Shown piece after piece: positions 35,304 through 44,912 of a DNA stretch of 64,000 bases. Source of the DNA: Xenococcaceae cyanobacterium MO_167.B27 (GTDB lineage Bacteria; Cyanobacteriota; Cyanobacteriia; Cyanobacteriales; Xenococcaceae); the NCBI GenBank assembly GCA_030065935.1, contig JASJCP010000028.1, forward strand, positions 1 to 64,000, read 5' to 3'. Position 1 is the stretch's first letter; each line of letters begins with the position of its first letter. The notes beneath the pieces were generated by a model, which saw nothing but the letters and a program-made list of their open reading frames with translations, searched no databases and had not been told where the DNA came from. Made by a program: the position numbers and the translations under genes.

Positions 35304-36602
35304 TTATACCAAAAGTTTAATCTCCACCTGAATTTTACATCCTGCTCCTGGCTTACTAATTAAACTAAAGTTACCATCTAGAGCTTCTATTCTTTCCCTC
35401 ATTCCTTGTAAACCAAAACCCGTAGTATTAGCTAATGGTTCAAAACCAACACCATTATCTTCTATTGTTAGAAACAGTTTCTCTGCTTTTTCTTCCAAAT
35501 ATACATTAACTTGACTTGCCTGACTGTATCTAGCAATATTAGTAAGTGCTTCTTGTACTAAACGATAGATAGCAGTAATAATTTCTCCTGAAATAGCGGA
35601 TACAATATAAATATGATAATTTACTTGAATTTCTGTAGTTGATTGAAACTCTTGAATTAACTTTTCTAAACTCGCTTCTAGCGATCGCTCTTGTAAAAGT
35701 TTTTGGCGTAAAGTAGCCACAGACTGACGAACATTTTGCAAAGCTTCTCTTCCTAACTGTCTGGCTTTTACAAGATGTTCTTCTGCTTTAGCTGGATTTT
35801 CTGAGAAAAAACAAGCCACATTTTCTAATTGAATACTTTGAGCAGTCAGAGAATGACCTACAGAATCATGAATCTCACGAGCAATACGATTTCTTTCTTC
35901 TAGAGTAGCTTGATTTTCAATTTTTAAAGCATATTGACGCAAGCGACTATTAGCTAATATCAGTTTTTGTTTACTTTCATATTCTGCTAATACTGCTCCG
36001 ACTAACAGCATCACAAAAGCTAGTACCAAGCCAAAAAGTAAAGCGGAATTCAACAAAAATCCCCACAAAATCCCTCTAACTTCTTCCTCTGATAAATGCC
36101 TTAACAAACGAGGTAAAGGTCTTCCTAAAGGAATTCCTAGAGGGCGAATGTGCCACCAGGACATAATTTTAACGGCAATAAAAGATATATAAGCTAATGC
36201 AGCAGTAATAATTCTTTCTTTACCAGGAAATAATACACAAGCTCTAATTACTACTATCAATAGTAATGGAGTAAATAAGCGATCGCCTTTGCCCCCTAAC
36301 AATACACTTAGCCAACTTAAAACTAAGCAAATAGAAATATAAATCTTAGCCAATAAAGGATTATTAAATGGTATTTTATAGCCCATTATTCCTAGTGCAG
36401 CAACAGTAAACAATGCTCCCAAATCAAACAAAAATTTTAATTCTTGATGGTGTAATGCTCCTGGAAAAGGACGAGAAGGAAGTAAAAAACTAAATACAGT
36501 CAGTAAAGCAATTCCCAACAAAATCCACTCTAGATAAAGCAATAAGCGGAAAGGATGTTGTTTCCAAACTAGTTTAGACATCAATTTATATTTATGTAGC
36601 AC
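35304..36602 (-). CDS. Membrane histidine kinase, HisKA_3 type
   Basis: The 432-residue protein has about six N-terminal membrane helices (residues 15-210) without a large sensor domain. It then has the HisKA_3 dimerisation motif RNRIAREIHDSVGHSLTAQSIQL (phospho-His in EIHDS) and an HATPase domain (QEALTNIARYSQASQVNVYLE, TIEDNGVGFEP, GFGLQGMRERIEAL). This is the NarX/DesK-like class that phosphorylates NarL-type regulators, and the regulator gene follows. The membrane stimulus is unknown; DesK-like kinases sense membrane fluidity. Confidence 0.9.
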   Translation of the reverse strand: MLHKYKLMSKLVWKQHPFRLLLYLEWILLGIALLTVFSFLLPSRPFPGALHHQELKFLFDLGALFTVAALGIMGYKIPFNNPLLAKIYISICLVLSWLSVLLGGKGDRLFTPLLLIVVIRACVLFPGKERIITAALAYISFIAVKIMSWWHIRPLGIPLGRPLPRLLRHLSEEEVRGILWGFLLNSALLFGLVLAFVMLLVGAVLAEYESKQKLILANSRLRQYALKIENQATLEERNRIAREIHDSVGHSLTAQSIQLENVACFFSENPAKAEEHLVKARQLGREALQNVRQSVATLRQKLLQERSLEASLEKLIQEFQSTTEIQVNYHIYIVSAISGEIITAIYRLVQEALTNIARYSQASQVNVYLEEKAEKLFLTIEDNGVGFEPLANTTGFGLQGMRERIEALDGNFSLISKPGAGCKIQVEIKLLV

Positions 36603-36631
36603 TTTATCAAGCTAGAAATAAGTGAGATTTA

Positions 36632-36780
36632 TAGCGGTTCTCATCTTCTATGTACAGTCTGAAACACTGTTAATTGTTAGTTGTTAGTTGTTAGTTGTTA
36701 GTTGTTAGTTGTTGATGGAAAAACTTGCTACTTGCTACTTGCTACTTGCTACTTCATTCCTCATCCTTCATTCCTCATCC
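36632..36780. repeat. STRR arrays plus a single TATAGCGGTTCTC element end
   Basis: TATAGCGGTTCTCA (36632) matches the ends of the element at 4750-4848. GTTAGTT heptamers follow (36669-36713), then CTTGCTA heptamers (36724-36753), then CATCCTTCATTCCT repeats. Confidence 0.7.
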
Positions 36781-36920
36781 CTGTTTTAACAAACTACTAG
36801 TCCCAAAGTACCAAAAGACAATAACAAATTTAGGAACAGAGATCGAGGTAAGAGCAATATTCAATTATCTACTATTGAACTGTAAGTAATTTTATCTCAA
36901 AAATTCCGAGGACATTAGTT

Positions 36921-37439
36921 ATGAAACTTCGCACTATCTCAACTTTAGCAGCTTTATCTTTAGCCATTCCCCTAGCTGGTTATGCAATTCAATCTCAAGC
37001 TAAAGATTATAGATTATATGAAACTAACACCACTATTATCAGCCAAAGACCTTCAGAAAGAAGACAAAAAATCGAAAGAATGATGCAACAACTCGATCTT
37101 ACCCCTGAACAAACACAACAAATTAACGCTATTAGAGAAGAATCTCGCAGCGAATATGAAGCTTTAAAGCCAGAAATAAGGGCAAATCAACAACAAATGC
37201 AGTCTTTACTAGCTAGTGATGCTTCTAATAGGGAATTACGGCAACAACATCAACAAATGCAACGTCTGTATCAACAAATGGGCGATCGCAGATTTGAAAC
37301 CATGTTACAAATTCGCGAAGTTCTCACCCCAGAACAAAGAGCCAAAATGGCTCTTTGTTCTGGGGTGAGCGTCCAGAATCTCGTGGTTTTCGCCGTTTCC
37401 ATTAGATTTTGTAGGTGGGGCGATGCCCCACTTGATTGA
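36921..37439 (+). CDS. Spy/CpxP-like LTxxQ exported protein with a disrupted 3' end
   Basis: The N-terminal 135 residues are a normal small exported helical protein: signal peptide (LAALSLAIPLAGYAIQSQA), LDLTPEQTQQINAIREES, and a second LTPEQRAKMA. Spy-like proteins are periplasmic chaperones or metal-stress sensors. After KMA the frame becomes LCSGVSVQNLVVF and runs unusually to WGDAPLD. In another frame the DNA just after the palindrome reads ERPESRGFRRFH and stops, a plausible original C-terminus. The shift is caused by a perfect palindrome at 37323-37369. An AGGACATTAGTT sequence precedes the ATG. Confidence 0.75.
   Translation: MKLRTISTLAALSLAIPLAGYAIQSQAKDYRLYETNTTIISQRPSERRQKIERMMQQLDLTPEQTQQINAIREESRSEYEALKPEIRANQQQMQSLLASDASNRELRQQHQQMQRLYQQMGDRRFETMLQIREVLTPEQRAKMALCSGVSVQNLVVFAVSIRFCRWGDAPLD
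37323..37369. repeat. Perfect 22-bp-arm palindrome in the Spy-like gene
   Basis: The left arm (37323-37344) begins CTCACCCCAGAACAAAG, and the right arm (37348-37369) is its exact reverse complement, ending CTTTGTTCTGGGGTGAG; the loop is only AAA. The left arm is the normal LTPEQRA coding sequence, so the right arm appears to be a templated inverted copy inserted into the gene. Confidence 0.9.
37415..37431. terminator. GC-rich hairpin between convergent genes
   Basis: GTGGGGC-GAT-GCCCCAC is a perfect 7-bp stem between the 3' ends of the Spy-like and methyltransferase genes. It has no long T tract. Confidence 0.5.
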
Positions 37440-37442
37440 ATA

Positions 37443-39488
37443 CTAACTTTCTAAAGCTGATTTTTTTATACTATCAAGCAATTCAGAAAACTTGTTAAGA
37501 TCTTGTTCTAGTTGAATAGGAGCTTTTATATAGTTAGGAGAGCGTAGTTTTGTACCATCTGGTAATTCTTGACTTAAATAACCTTTTTGAAACTCATCTT
37601 TACGAATAAAACCTCTTAATTCTAACCATCCTAAATTATCTTGTAGATTTAGATTAGATAATTGTAATCCTGCTTTAATAGCTTTGTATAAAAATGTTTT
37701 CTTGATATGAAGTTTCACTAACATGAAAATCTCTCCTTCCCAATCAAGTTCGTTTTGCGGAATTGCTAAATAGTTTCCATTAGTTGATTTTAATGATATT
37801 GTGTATTCAGGTTTAATGTCGTACATTTGTTGATCTACAACTATTGTAGTAAAATCCCCATTATCTCTTTTTTTCTCAGTATCTTCTATTGTTGAATAAT
37901 CTACTGGGAATTCTATATTACTAATATTAATTGCATATTTATGAAATCCATGTTCTGCTAATTTTCCTCTTACTTCATCTTCAATCTTACCCGTAAAATT
38001 TCTTTGACCTCTCATGCCATATTTTTTAGGCTGTCGGAGTACATCATCATAGCTTTCTACTACTGCCTTAGCATCGTTATAGTCTAAATCTATTGAACGA
38101 TTATATAGTTTTAGAGTATAGTTTTCCAATTCTCTAATATTGCAACATAGCCTATTACCAGAACCTTTAATTTTTTTAAAATGAATTTCTGGTTCAATTG
38201 TTAATTCTCCCAACTTAAGATTATTTTTTCTTCTAAAATCTAAATCTTTTAACTTTATACTCCTTTTGCATAATGTCAAGAATTTTAGAGTTTGATTGAG
38301 AGTTAAATATATATCTTCATTTTGATTAATTAATAAATCTGTATCTTCATTTTTGATTTTTTGAACAAGATTATATTTTTTTTTGAAGCTACTAGAAACT
38401 GTGTAAATACGACTACTATATTGCATTAATTCTTTTTGAGAAATATTTTTGGATAAATTATCTTCAAATACTAAAGGTAATTTAAGCTGGTGATAATCTA
38501 ATATAATCTTTGCTTGATTATGAAATTGACTTTGAAAGACTTTTTTTAATTCTTCTGCAATTACTTTAATTGCAATAGGAGGTACTGAATTACCTATTTG
38601 TTTTCGCACACTAGCTATTTTGCCAACAAACTGAAAATCATCAGGATACCCAAATAAACGCGCTCTTTCTCTATTTGTTAACGGTCTGGGTTCTTCATAA
38701 TGATAACCCCAAGTACCACCACCACCTGCTGCAATAATAGTAGTAGATGGTTTACTTCTATCTAGTCTTCTATAGACATGAGATATCATTCCTTTAACGT
38801 AGTAAGGAGAATCTCTAGGAATAGATTGAAAATTACCGCCTTCTGGAATAAGCTCTAAAATTTTTTTAGTCTTGGGTTTGATGTTAATATATTCGTTATT
38901 ATAAATTGCTTTCTCTACTCCTTTTAAAGCTTCTCCACAGGTAATATAATTATCTGGAGAGTGACTTGGTTGAGGCTTTTGATAATAAAAAGGAATATCT
39001 TGTCTAATACCAATAATTAAAACTCTTTCTCTGATTTGTGGTGTACCATAGTCGGCAAAATTGTAAACATCTGCATAAATTTTGTAACCACAGTTTTTGA
39101 AATCTTCTATTATTGTTTTAATAGCCTTGCCTTTATTAGCCGTTACTAATCCTTTAACATTTTCTGCTACAAACAATCGAGGCTTTTTATACTGTACGGC
39201 TCTAACAAAATATTGATAGAGATTACCTCTATCTGTTTTAATACCACCTCTTTTCCAAATCATTGAAAAATCCTGACAAGGAAAACCTCCTAATATTACA
39301 TCACAATCAGGAATACAATTAAAATCAATATTAGAAATATTTTCTTCTATAATGTGATCGCCAATATTTAAACGATAAGTTTCACAAGCATCATGTTCAA
39401 TATCATTGGCCCAAACTATATTATATCCCGACCAAATAAAGCCGAGATCCATTCCACCACAACCACTAAATAGCGAAACTGTTTTCAT
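37443..39488 (-). CDS. DNA (cytosine-5) methyltransferase fused to a probable restriction nuclease domain
   Basis: The first 330 of 681 residues are a complete C5 methyltransferase: SAM motif I LFSGCGGMDLGF, catalytic motif IV GGFPCQDFS, motif VI AENVKGL, motif VIII TPQIRERVLIIG, motif IX RERARLFGYPDDF and motif X QIGNSVPPIA. The following 350 residues contain VRGKLAEHGF, RDNGDFTTIVV and EYTISLKSTNGNYLAI. An acidic residue followed by (S)xK fits a PD-(D/E)xK nuclease, so this looks like a single-chain modification-restriction enzyme. No separate REase gene is nearby. The target sequence is unknown. It is very AT-rich compared with rnhB, suggesting transfer. Confidence 0.8.
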   Translation of the reverse strand: MKTVSLFSGCGGMDLGFIWSGYNIVWANDIEHDACETYRLNIGDHIIEENISNIDFNCIPDCDVILGGFPCQDFSMIWKRGGIKTDRGNLYQYFVRAVQYKKPRLFVAENVKGLVTANKGKAIKTIIEDFKNCGYKIYADVYNFADYGTPQIRERVLIIGIRQDIPFYYQKPQPSHSPDNYITCGEALKGVEKAIYNNEYINIKPKTKKILELIPEGGNFQSIPRDSPYYVKGMISHVYRRLDRSKPSTTIIAAGGGGTWGYHYEEPRPLTNRERARLFGYPDDFQFVGKIASVRKQIGNSVPPIAIKVIAEELKKVFQSQFHNQAKIILDYHQLKLPLVFEDNLSKNISQKELMQYSSRIYTVSSSFKKKYNLVQKIKNEDTDLLINQNEDIYLTLNQTLKFLTLCKRSIKLKDLDFRRKNNLKLGELTIEPEIHFKKIKGSGNRLCCNIRELENYTLKLYNRSIDLDYNDAKAVVESYDDVLRQPKKYGMRGQRNFTGKIEDEVRGKLAEHGFHKYAINISNIEFPVDYSTIEDTEKKRDNGDFTTIVVDQQMYDIKPEYTISLKSTNGNYLAIPQNELDWEGEIFMLVKLHIKKTFLYKAIKAGLQLSNLNLQDNLGWLELRGFIRKDEFQKGYLSQELPDGTKLRSPNYIKAPIQLEQDLNKFSELLDSIKKSALES

Positions 39489-39554
39489 TTTTCATTATTT
39501 TTATTGTTCTCCTAAATAGTAAAAGCACTATTATTCCGATTTACATAAATAGTT

Positions 39555-40226
39555 TTATAAATTCTGACAAGAGCGAAAAGACATTCGATGTTTCGGTGAA
39601 GCACCATATTTTTGTAAAGCGAGACGATGTTTTTTAGTAGGATAACCCTTGTTAGAAACTAAATCATATTCGGGATATTCCTGAGCCAAATTAATAATTA
39701 AATCATCTCGCCAAACTTTAGCTAAAATACTAGCAGCAGCGATCGCAGCAGATTTTTTATCCCCTTGAATTACTGTTTTTTGAGCAATAGATAAATCAGG
39801 AATTAAAAACTTACCATCTACTAAACAAATATTAGGAGATAGTTTAAGTCCCAATACTGCTCGTTTCATTGCTAACAGAGAAGCTTGTAAAATATTCAGC
39901 TTATCTATTTCTTCTACAGTTGCTTGGCTAATGTACCAATCAGTAACAGTAGTTTTAATTGGTTCAATTAAGTTTTGTCGTTTTTTTGGTGATAGTTGCT
40001 TACTATCTTTAACTCCTATTTCTTTTAGCTTAGGTATAGCAGACAGAGGGAGAACGACAGCAGCAGCTACTACTGAACCGAATAACGCGCCTCGTCCTAC
40101 CTCATCTATTCCAGCTACTAAAGTATCTTGATTGGTCGAAGATACTCCGCCTATGATAGGCGAAGCCTGCTTCCACTTCGTCAATTCTAAAAGCAGACTG
40201 CTCTCAAAACTGTTTTCAAAGCTCAT
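39555..40226 (-). CDS. rnhB: Ribonuclease HII
   Basis: RNase HII cuts RNA in RNA-DNA hybrids and single ribonucleotides in DNA. The 223-residue protein has the catalytic motifs VAGIDEVGRGALFG (Asp and Glu), VKDSKQLSPKKR, CLVDGKF and AAASILAKVWRDDLI. The C-terminal RxxG-like part YGASPKHRMSFRSC is present. Its ATG overlaps the RNase E stop codon by 4 nt (ATGA), so the two are translationally coupled, an arrangement known in many cyanobacteria. Confidence 0.96.
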   Translation of the reverse strand: MSFENSFESSLLLELTKWKQASPIIGGVSSTNQDTLVAGIDEVGRGALFGSVVAAAVVLPLSAIPKLKEIGVKDSKQLSPKKRQNLIEPIKTTVTDWYISQATVEEIDKLNILQASLLAMKRAVLGLKLSPNICLVDGKFLIPDLSIAQKTVIQGDKKSAAIAAASILAKVWRDDLIINLAQEYPEYDLVSNKGYPTKKHRLALQKYGASPKHRMSFRSCQNL

Positions 40227-42262
40227 ACAGTAACTTCTTTAACTTCTTTTTGAGCGGAGGAACGACGACGACGACGACGACGACCATTACTAGCTGCTTC
40301 CTCGCTTTCATCAGTAGAAGTAGAATCTTCTACTTCTACTGATGCTTCTGCTTCTACTGGTGCTTCTACTTCTACTGGTGCTTCTGCTTCTGAAGACTCT
40401 TCTACAGATACTAATTCTAATACTGGTGTCTCTGGGGTAATAGTTTCTGATTCGAGTAATGAAGATTCAACTTGTTCTACAGTTTCTTCTATAGGTTCTT
40501 CTTCTCCTGGTGCTTTGACGTACAATAAAACCGATTTGGGGTCTTTAGCTTCTCCGTCTAAGCGTATTAAAGGAGATATGCCCATCAAAGCATATAATTC
40601 TTGCTCGAAGTCAGTCATTTCAACAGAGACTTTTTCTAAGTTGACCTCTTCTTTTCTGGGAGAACGATTAATAGTTCTAGATTTACGTTCTTCACCGTTA
40701 GTATAGCGATCGCTTTTTGCTTCACTTGCAGCTATAGCCCTTTCTTTGTCTAAGTCTCTAGTAGCAGTAGTTGTTACTTCTGTTTCCTGTAAATCTTCTT
40801 TCAGAGATAAATCATTGCGACGACGACGACGACGGCTTTTACTAGAAATACCTCCCTGTTCTTGGTAATTAGGGTGATTAACTAATTCTAGAGAACGAGA
40901 ACTTACCTCAAAATCGATTTCTGAAGGATAGTCAATAATTTTTCTTTCCCGTTCAACCTTCTCAGGTATAGTGGGAGAAATTGCAGGAGGAACTATGGGA
41001 GGACTTTCTAAAGATTCTCCTTGATATTTCCCTGGAAGAAGGGCTAAATGACCTAAACCACCGCAACTCGGACAAGTCTGACCAAATAGTTCGTAAATAT
41101 TTTTCCCTTGACGTTTACGGGTTAGTTCTACTAAACCTAGTTCTGAGAGTTGAGCAATTTGGGGTCTGGCTTTATCTGCTCTTAAAGCTTGATTAAAATG
41201 TTCGAGTAATTTCAGGCGATCAGAGTTAGTATCCATATCAATGAAGTCAACTACAATCACACCGCCAATATTCCGCAAACGTAACTGACGAGCAATTTCG
41301 GTAGCAGCTTCTCGATTTGTCCACAATACTGTTTCTCTGGCTGTGGCAGAACGAGTAAAAGAGCCTGAGTTAACATCTATTACGGTGAGAGCTTCTGTAG
41401 GTTCAATGATGATATAACCACCAGAAGGTAATTCTACTCTAGGTTTAAGAGCTTCCCGAATCGCAGCGTTAACCCGATAGTATTCTAAAATTGCTTGGGG
41501 TTCTCGATGATAGTCAACAAACACCCCTTGTGGAGAACGTCCACCGCTCCAATTTGCAAGATGCTGCTTGACTCGCTTCATTCCAGCTTGAGAGTCAACC
41601 ATGATGGTATTCACCTCAGCAGAATACATATCTCGTAGCACTCGCTGAATAAAATCATCATCCCGATTTAAGAGAGTAGGGGGTTTAGCGTAACTAGCTT
41701 GATTTTGGATAGATTCCCATTGCTTTTGCAGAATCTCCAAATCTTCCATAATGGCTTCTTCCGCTTTTCCTTCTGCTTCGGTGCGGACTAATAAACCCAT
41801 TCCTGCTGGTTTGACCAATATTGCTAGGGCGCGGAGGCGACTCCGTTCATTCTCGTCTCTGATACGCCGAGAAAGTTTTACCCCTTTTCCATAGGGCATT
41901 AGTACTAAATAACGTCCTGGTAGGGTGATATTTCCTGTCAACCTAGGCCCTTTGTTCCCTGTTGGCTCTTTCATCACTTGAACTAGGACTTTTTGGTCTG
42001 GAACTAGTAGTTCAGTAATAGCGGATGCGGTTTTTTTGAGACGTAGAGGTCCTAAATCTGTGACATGAATAAAACCGTTGCGTTCTGCATCCCCAATATT
42101 GACAAAAGCTGCATCAATTCCGGGTATAACATTTTCCACTAGACCAAGATAAATATCACTTACTTGTTGCGCTCCTGTGGCAACTACTAATTCTTGGATT
42201 TGTTCTTCCCAAAAAACAGCAGCGATCTGATGCTGTTCTGCAATAATAATTTGTTTTGGCAT
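40223..42262 (-). CDS. rne: Ribonuclease E (cyanobacterial type)
   Basis: RNase E is the main endonuclease of mRNA turnover. Of 679 residues, the first 420 form the catalytic half: S1 domain (DIYLGLVENVIPGIDAAFVN), 5' sensor region, DNase I-like region with VIDVNSGSFT and VVDFIDMDTN, and the Zn-link CPSCGGLG. The C-terminal half is disordered, with clusters of Arg (SRRRRRR) and an acidic EAPVEVEAPVEAE repeat. It ends in RRRRRRSSA, the nonapeptide that binds PNPase in cyanobacteria. It is the first gene of the rne-rnhB operon with an 870-bp upstream region. Confidence 0.96.
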   Translation of the reverse strand: MPKQIIIAEQHQIAAVFWEEQIQELVVATGAQQVSDIYLGLVENVIPGIDAAFVNIGDAERNGFIHVTDLGPLRLKKTASAITELLVPDQKVLVQVMKEPTGNKGPRLTGNITLPGRYLVLMPYGKGVKLSRRIRDENERSRLRALAILVKPAGMGLLVRTEAEGKAEEAIMEDLEILQKQWESIQNQASYAKPPTLLNRDDDFIQRVLRDMYSAEVNTIMVDSQAGMKRVKQHLANWSGGRSPQGVFVDYHREPQAILEYYRVNAAIREALKPRVELPSGGYIIIEPTEALTVIDVNSGSFTRSATARETVLWTNREAATEIARQLRLRNIGGVIVVDFIDMDTNSDRLKLLEHFNQALRADKARPQIAQLSELGLVELTRKRQGKNIYELFGQTCPSCGGLGHLALLPGKYQGESLESPPIVPPAISPTIPEKVERERKIIDYPSEIDFEVSSRSLELVNHPNYQEQGGISSKSRRRRRRNDLSLKEDLQETEVTTTATRDLDKERAIAASEAKSDRYTNGEERKSRTINRSPRKEEVNLEKVSVEMTDFEQELYALMGISPLIRLDGEAKDPKSVLLYVKAPGEEEPIEETVEQVESSLLESETITPETPVLELVSVEESSEAEAPVEVEAPVEAEASVEVEDSTSTDESEEAASNGRRRRRRRSSAQKEVKEVTV

Positions 42263-43135
42263 TAATTTTCCTCAAAATCTTAACTTATGATGAAGACCTT
42301 ACTGTCCCTTGTCTTCAATTTGCTTACATTCCCGAAAAATAATTAAGTAGAGTGGATGATGTCATATATTGAGATTGATGTATCAGATATAGCTCATCTA
42401 AATAAAAGTTATCAGTCAGTTTTCACCTTTTAGGTGTCTTCTGAGGCAATTATTGGTTCTTCTTTTGGAGCAATTTTCCTTGGTTCAAGAAAAGATTATC
42501 CAGTCTTCTAAAGCTTTTTGGAATCAGACAACCCATAGAAGAAGCTTCTACCCAAGTTTGATTCCCTTGACCGGGCTTCTGCGCCTTTTGGGTGGGGGAT
42601 TCATAGGGAATGATCAATTATGAGGGCAGAGGAAACCAGAGAAAGGATTAATAATTAATTATGAGGGCAGAGGAAAGTGTTTCGTGCTTATTTATAGTCT
42701 ATTTAATATTTCCTTGTTCGGAAACCTTTATCCTTCATCCTTGTTCTTGCTCCTTATAGTACCAGCCTTGTTCCAAACCAATCCTCATCCTTTATCCTTG
42801 ATCCCTCATACCTTATCCAAAGAGTGACTTTGGCTAGTAGCTATTAACGATAATAGCTATGGCTTACAGCAATCACCTAAATTAAGCTGTGATTACTCTA
42901 TGTTAACGAAAACTTCTCTAAATCTGCTTATGGAATTTTAACCTGAATATAACCTTCAAGATCAATCTTTGACAAGAAAATTATTGGATAGAGCGTAAAT
43001 TACAAGTTTTTATGATCTCTATTGCAGAGGTCAGCTAAGGAAGAAGGATCAAGGAAACTTGTTTTTCAATTGAAAAACTGAAATAACACAAAACCTCTTA
43101 CCCTACTTCGGAGTTAGTAGTTTTCTCTCTTCAAT
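42263..43135 (-). promoter_or_regulatory. Long gene-free region upstream of rne with hairpins and a direct repeat
   Basis: No gene is seen on either strand. Read on the minus strand it contains two copies of TTTCCTCTGCCCTCATAATT (42598-42675) and a stem GGAATCA/TGATTCC around an AGAAGCTTCT core (about 42510-42560). Long 5' UTRs that mediate autoregulation are known for rne in other bacteria and cyanobacteria, so this is probably the rne leader and promoter region. The iscS gene also ends here. Confidence 0.45.
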
Positions 43136-44299
43136 TTATCCTAAAACCGCTTTTTGACGGAAGGATTTGACAGTAGAGAGGACTGCTTGTCCCACAGTTT
43201 CTATTTCAGCAACAGTATTAAATCTGCCAATACCGAAACGGAGAGAAGCATAAGCTAGTTTTTCTGCTCGCCCCAATGCAGTTAAGACATGAGAAGGAGC
43301 AATCTTGGTAGAAGAACAAGCTGAACCAGAAGAGACTGCTACTATAGATTTTAACCCTAAGAGTAAAGCAGCACCATCTATTCCTTCTACACTAACATTG
43401 AGATTACCAGATAGTCTTTTTGTAGGATGTCCATTGAGACTAATTCCTTCTAACTGCTGGAGTATTGACCAAAGTTTTTCTCTCAGTTGCAGAATGTATT
43501 GATTTTCCTTAGCCATATTATTGATACCGATTTCTACAGCTTTAGCAAAGCCCACAATTTGGGGTGTATAGAGAGTACCTGAACGTCTGTTTTTTTCTTG
43601 TCCTCCTCCATGAAGTTGCGGTGCTAGCTTAACTCTGGGGTTACGCCGACGCACGTATAATGCACCAATACCTTTTGGTCCATAAACTTTGTGGGCTGTT
43701 AAAGACATTAAATCTAGGCTCATTTCTTGTACATCGAGGGGGATTTTGGCGATCGCCTGTGCTGCATCGGTATGAAACAAAACTTGATGCTGGTGACAGA
43801 TTTCCCCGATTTCTTTTAAAGGCTGAAGCACACCAATTTCATTATTAGCTGCCATCACAGAAACTAAAATGGTGTCGGGACGAATTGCTGTTTCTAATTT
43901 CTCTAAATCAATTAAGCCCTCTGAATTTACAGGTAAATAGGTGATTTCAAAGCCTAAAGTTTGGAGATATTCACAAGGGTCTAGAACTGCCCTGTGTTCT
44001 GTTGCTACGGTAATAATGTGCTTTCCTTGACTAAAATAGGCTTCTGCTACCCCTTTAATGGCTAAATTGTTCGCTTCTGTCGCACCGCTAGTAAAAACTA
44101 TTTCTTCTGGAGTGGCATTAATTGCATTAGCTATAATTTCTCGTCCTTGCTGTACTGCTGTTTCTGCTTCCCAACCGTATTGATGAAGACTAGAAGGATT
44201 ACCAAAATACTCAGTAAAATAGGGCAACATAGCGGATAATACCCTTTTGTCCATAGGGGTAGTAGCATGACAGTCTAGATAAATAGGACGCTGGAACAT
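43136..44299 (-). CDS. Cysteine desulfurase, IscS/NifS type
   Basis: The enzyme uses pyridoxal phosphate to remove sulfur from cysteine for Fe-S clusters and tRNA thiolation. The 387-residue protein has the N-terminus PIYLDCHATTPMDKRVL, SGATEANNLAIKGV, HTDAAQAIAKI, the PLP lysine in SLTAHKVYGPKGIGALYV and the active-site cysteine in VSSGSACSSTKIAPSHVL (class I loop). It is a plausible sulfur donor for ttcA in this window. No isc operon partners adjoin it. Confidence 0.93.
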   Translation of the reverse strand: MFQRPIYLDCHATTPMDKRVLSAMLPYFTEYFGNPSSLHQYGWEAETAVQQGREIIANAINATPEEIVFTSGATEANNLAIKGVAEAYFSQGKHIITVATEHRAVLDPCEYLQTLGFEITYLPVNSEGLIDLEKLETAIRPDTILVSVMAANNEIGVLQPLKEIGEICHQHQVLFHTDAAQAIAKIPLDVQEMSLDLMSLTAHKVYGPKGIGALYVRRRNPRVKLAPQLHGGGQEKNRRSGTLYTPQIVGFAKAVEIGINNMAKENQYILQLREKLWSILQQLEGISLNGHPTKRLSGNLNVSVEGIDGAALLLGLKSIVAVSSGSACSSTKIAPSHVLTALGRAEKLAYASLRFGIGRFNTVAEIETVGQAVLSTVKSFRQKAVLG

Positions 44300-44426
44300 A
44301 GTTTGTTAAGTATTCAATTAATCTGTTTTGGTTGATGGGGAGAGTTAGGAGATGCTTGAATGCTTTGTTTCATAATTTAATTTGTCTAGTAATTAAGTAG
44401 TGTTCAATAGTATTTTTAAATGCTCC

Positions 44427-44912
44427 ATGAAACAATGTGCGATCGCCCTAGGTAGTAATTTGGGAGATTCTCTCCAAACCCTAGAAAATGCTTTAACCTC
44501 TCTCCATCAGATTCGGGGGATTAAAGTTCTTAAAACTTCTAGTTGGTATCAAACTCAACCCGTTGGTCCTCCACAGCCAGATTATCTCAATGGCTGCGCT
44601 ATTTTAGAAGTGCAGCAAACTCCCGAAGAATTGTTAAGTTTATTGCAAGAGGTAGAATTACAATTTGGCAGAGTTAGAAACGAAAAGTGGGGCGCGAGAA
44701 CCCTAGACCTGGATATTATCTTATATGAAGATAAGATACTCAATACTCCCAGTCTTACTATTCCCCATCCCCATTTTACTCAAAGAGCTTTTGTGTTAGT
44801 CCCTTTAGCGGAAATTGCCGGAGATTGGATTGAGCCTCACTCCCAACAAACGATCGCTCACTTGGTTAAAAATGTCGATTGTTCAGGAGTACAAATCAAC
44901 GACAAGAAGTGA
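44427..44912 (+). CDS. folK: HPPK, 2-amino-4-hydroxy-6-hydroxymethyldihydropteridine pyrophosphokinase
   Basis: FolK transfers pyrophosphate to 6-hydroxymethyl-dihydropterin in folate synthesis. I place the start at ATG 44427 (MKQCAIALGSNLGDS), since the family begins with this strand; the tracked 44400 start adds nine residues without family support. Motifs: ALGSNLGDS, TSSWYQTQPVG, FGRVRNEKWGARTLDLDIILYED and LTIPHPHFTQRAFVLVPLAEIA. The length is 161 residues, normal. Its 3' end overlaps the convergent dacB-like gene by 17 nt. Confidence 0.94.
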   Translation: MKQCAIALGSNLGDSLQTLENALTSLHQIRGIKVLKTSSWYQTQPVGPPQPDYLNGCAILEVQQTPEELLSLLQEVELQFGRVRNEKWGARTLDLDIILYEDKILNTPSLTIPHPHFTQRAFVLVPLAEIAGDWIEPHSQQTIAHLVKNVDCSGVQINDKK

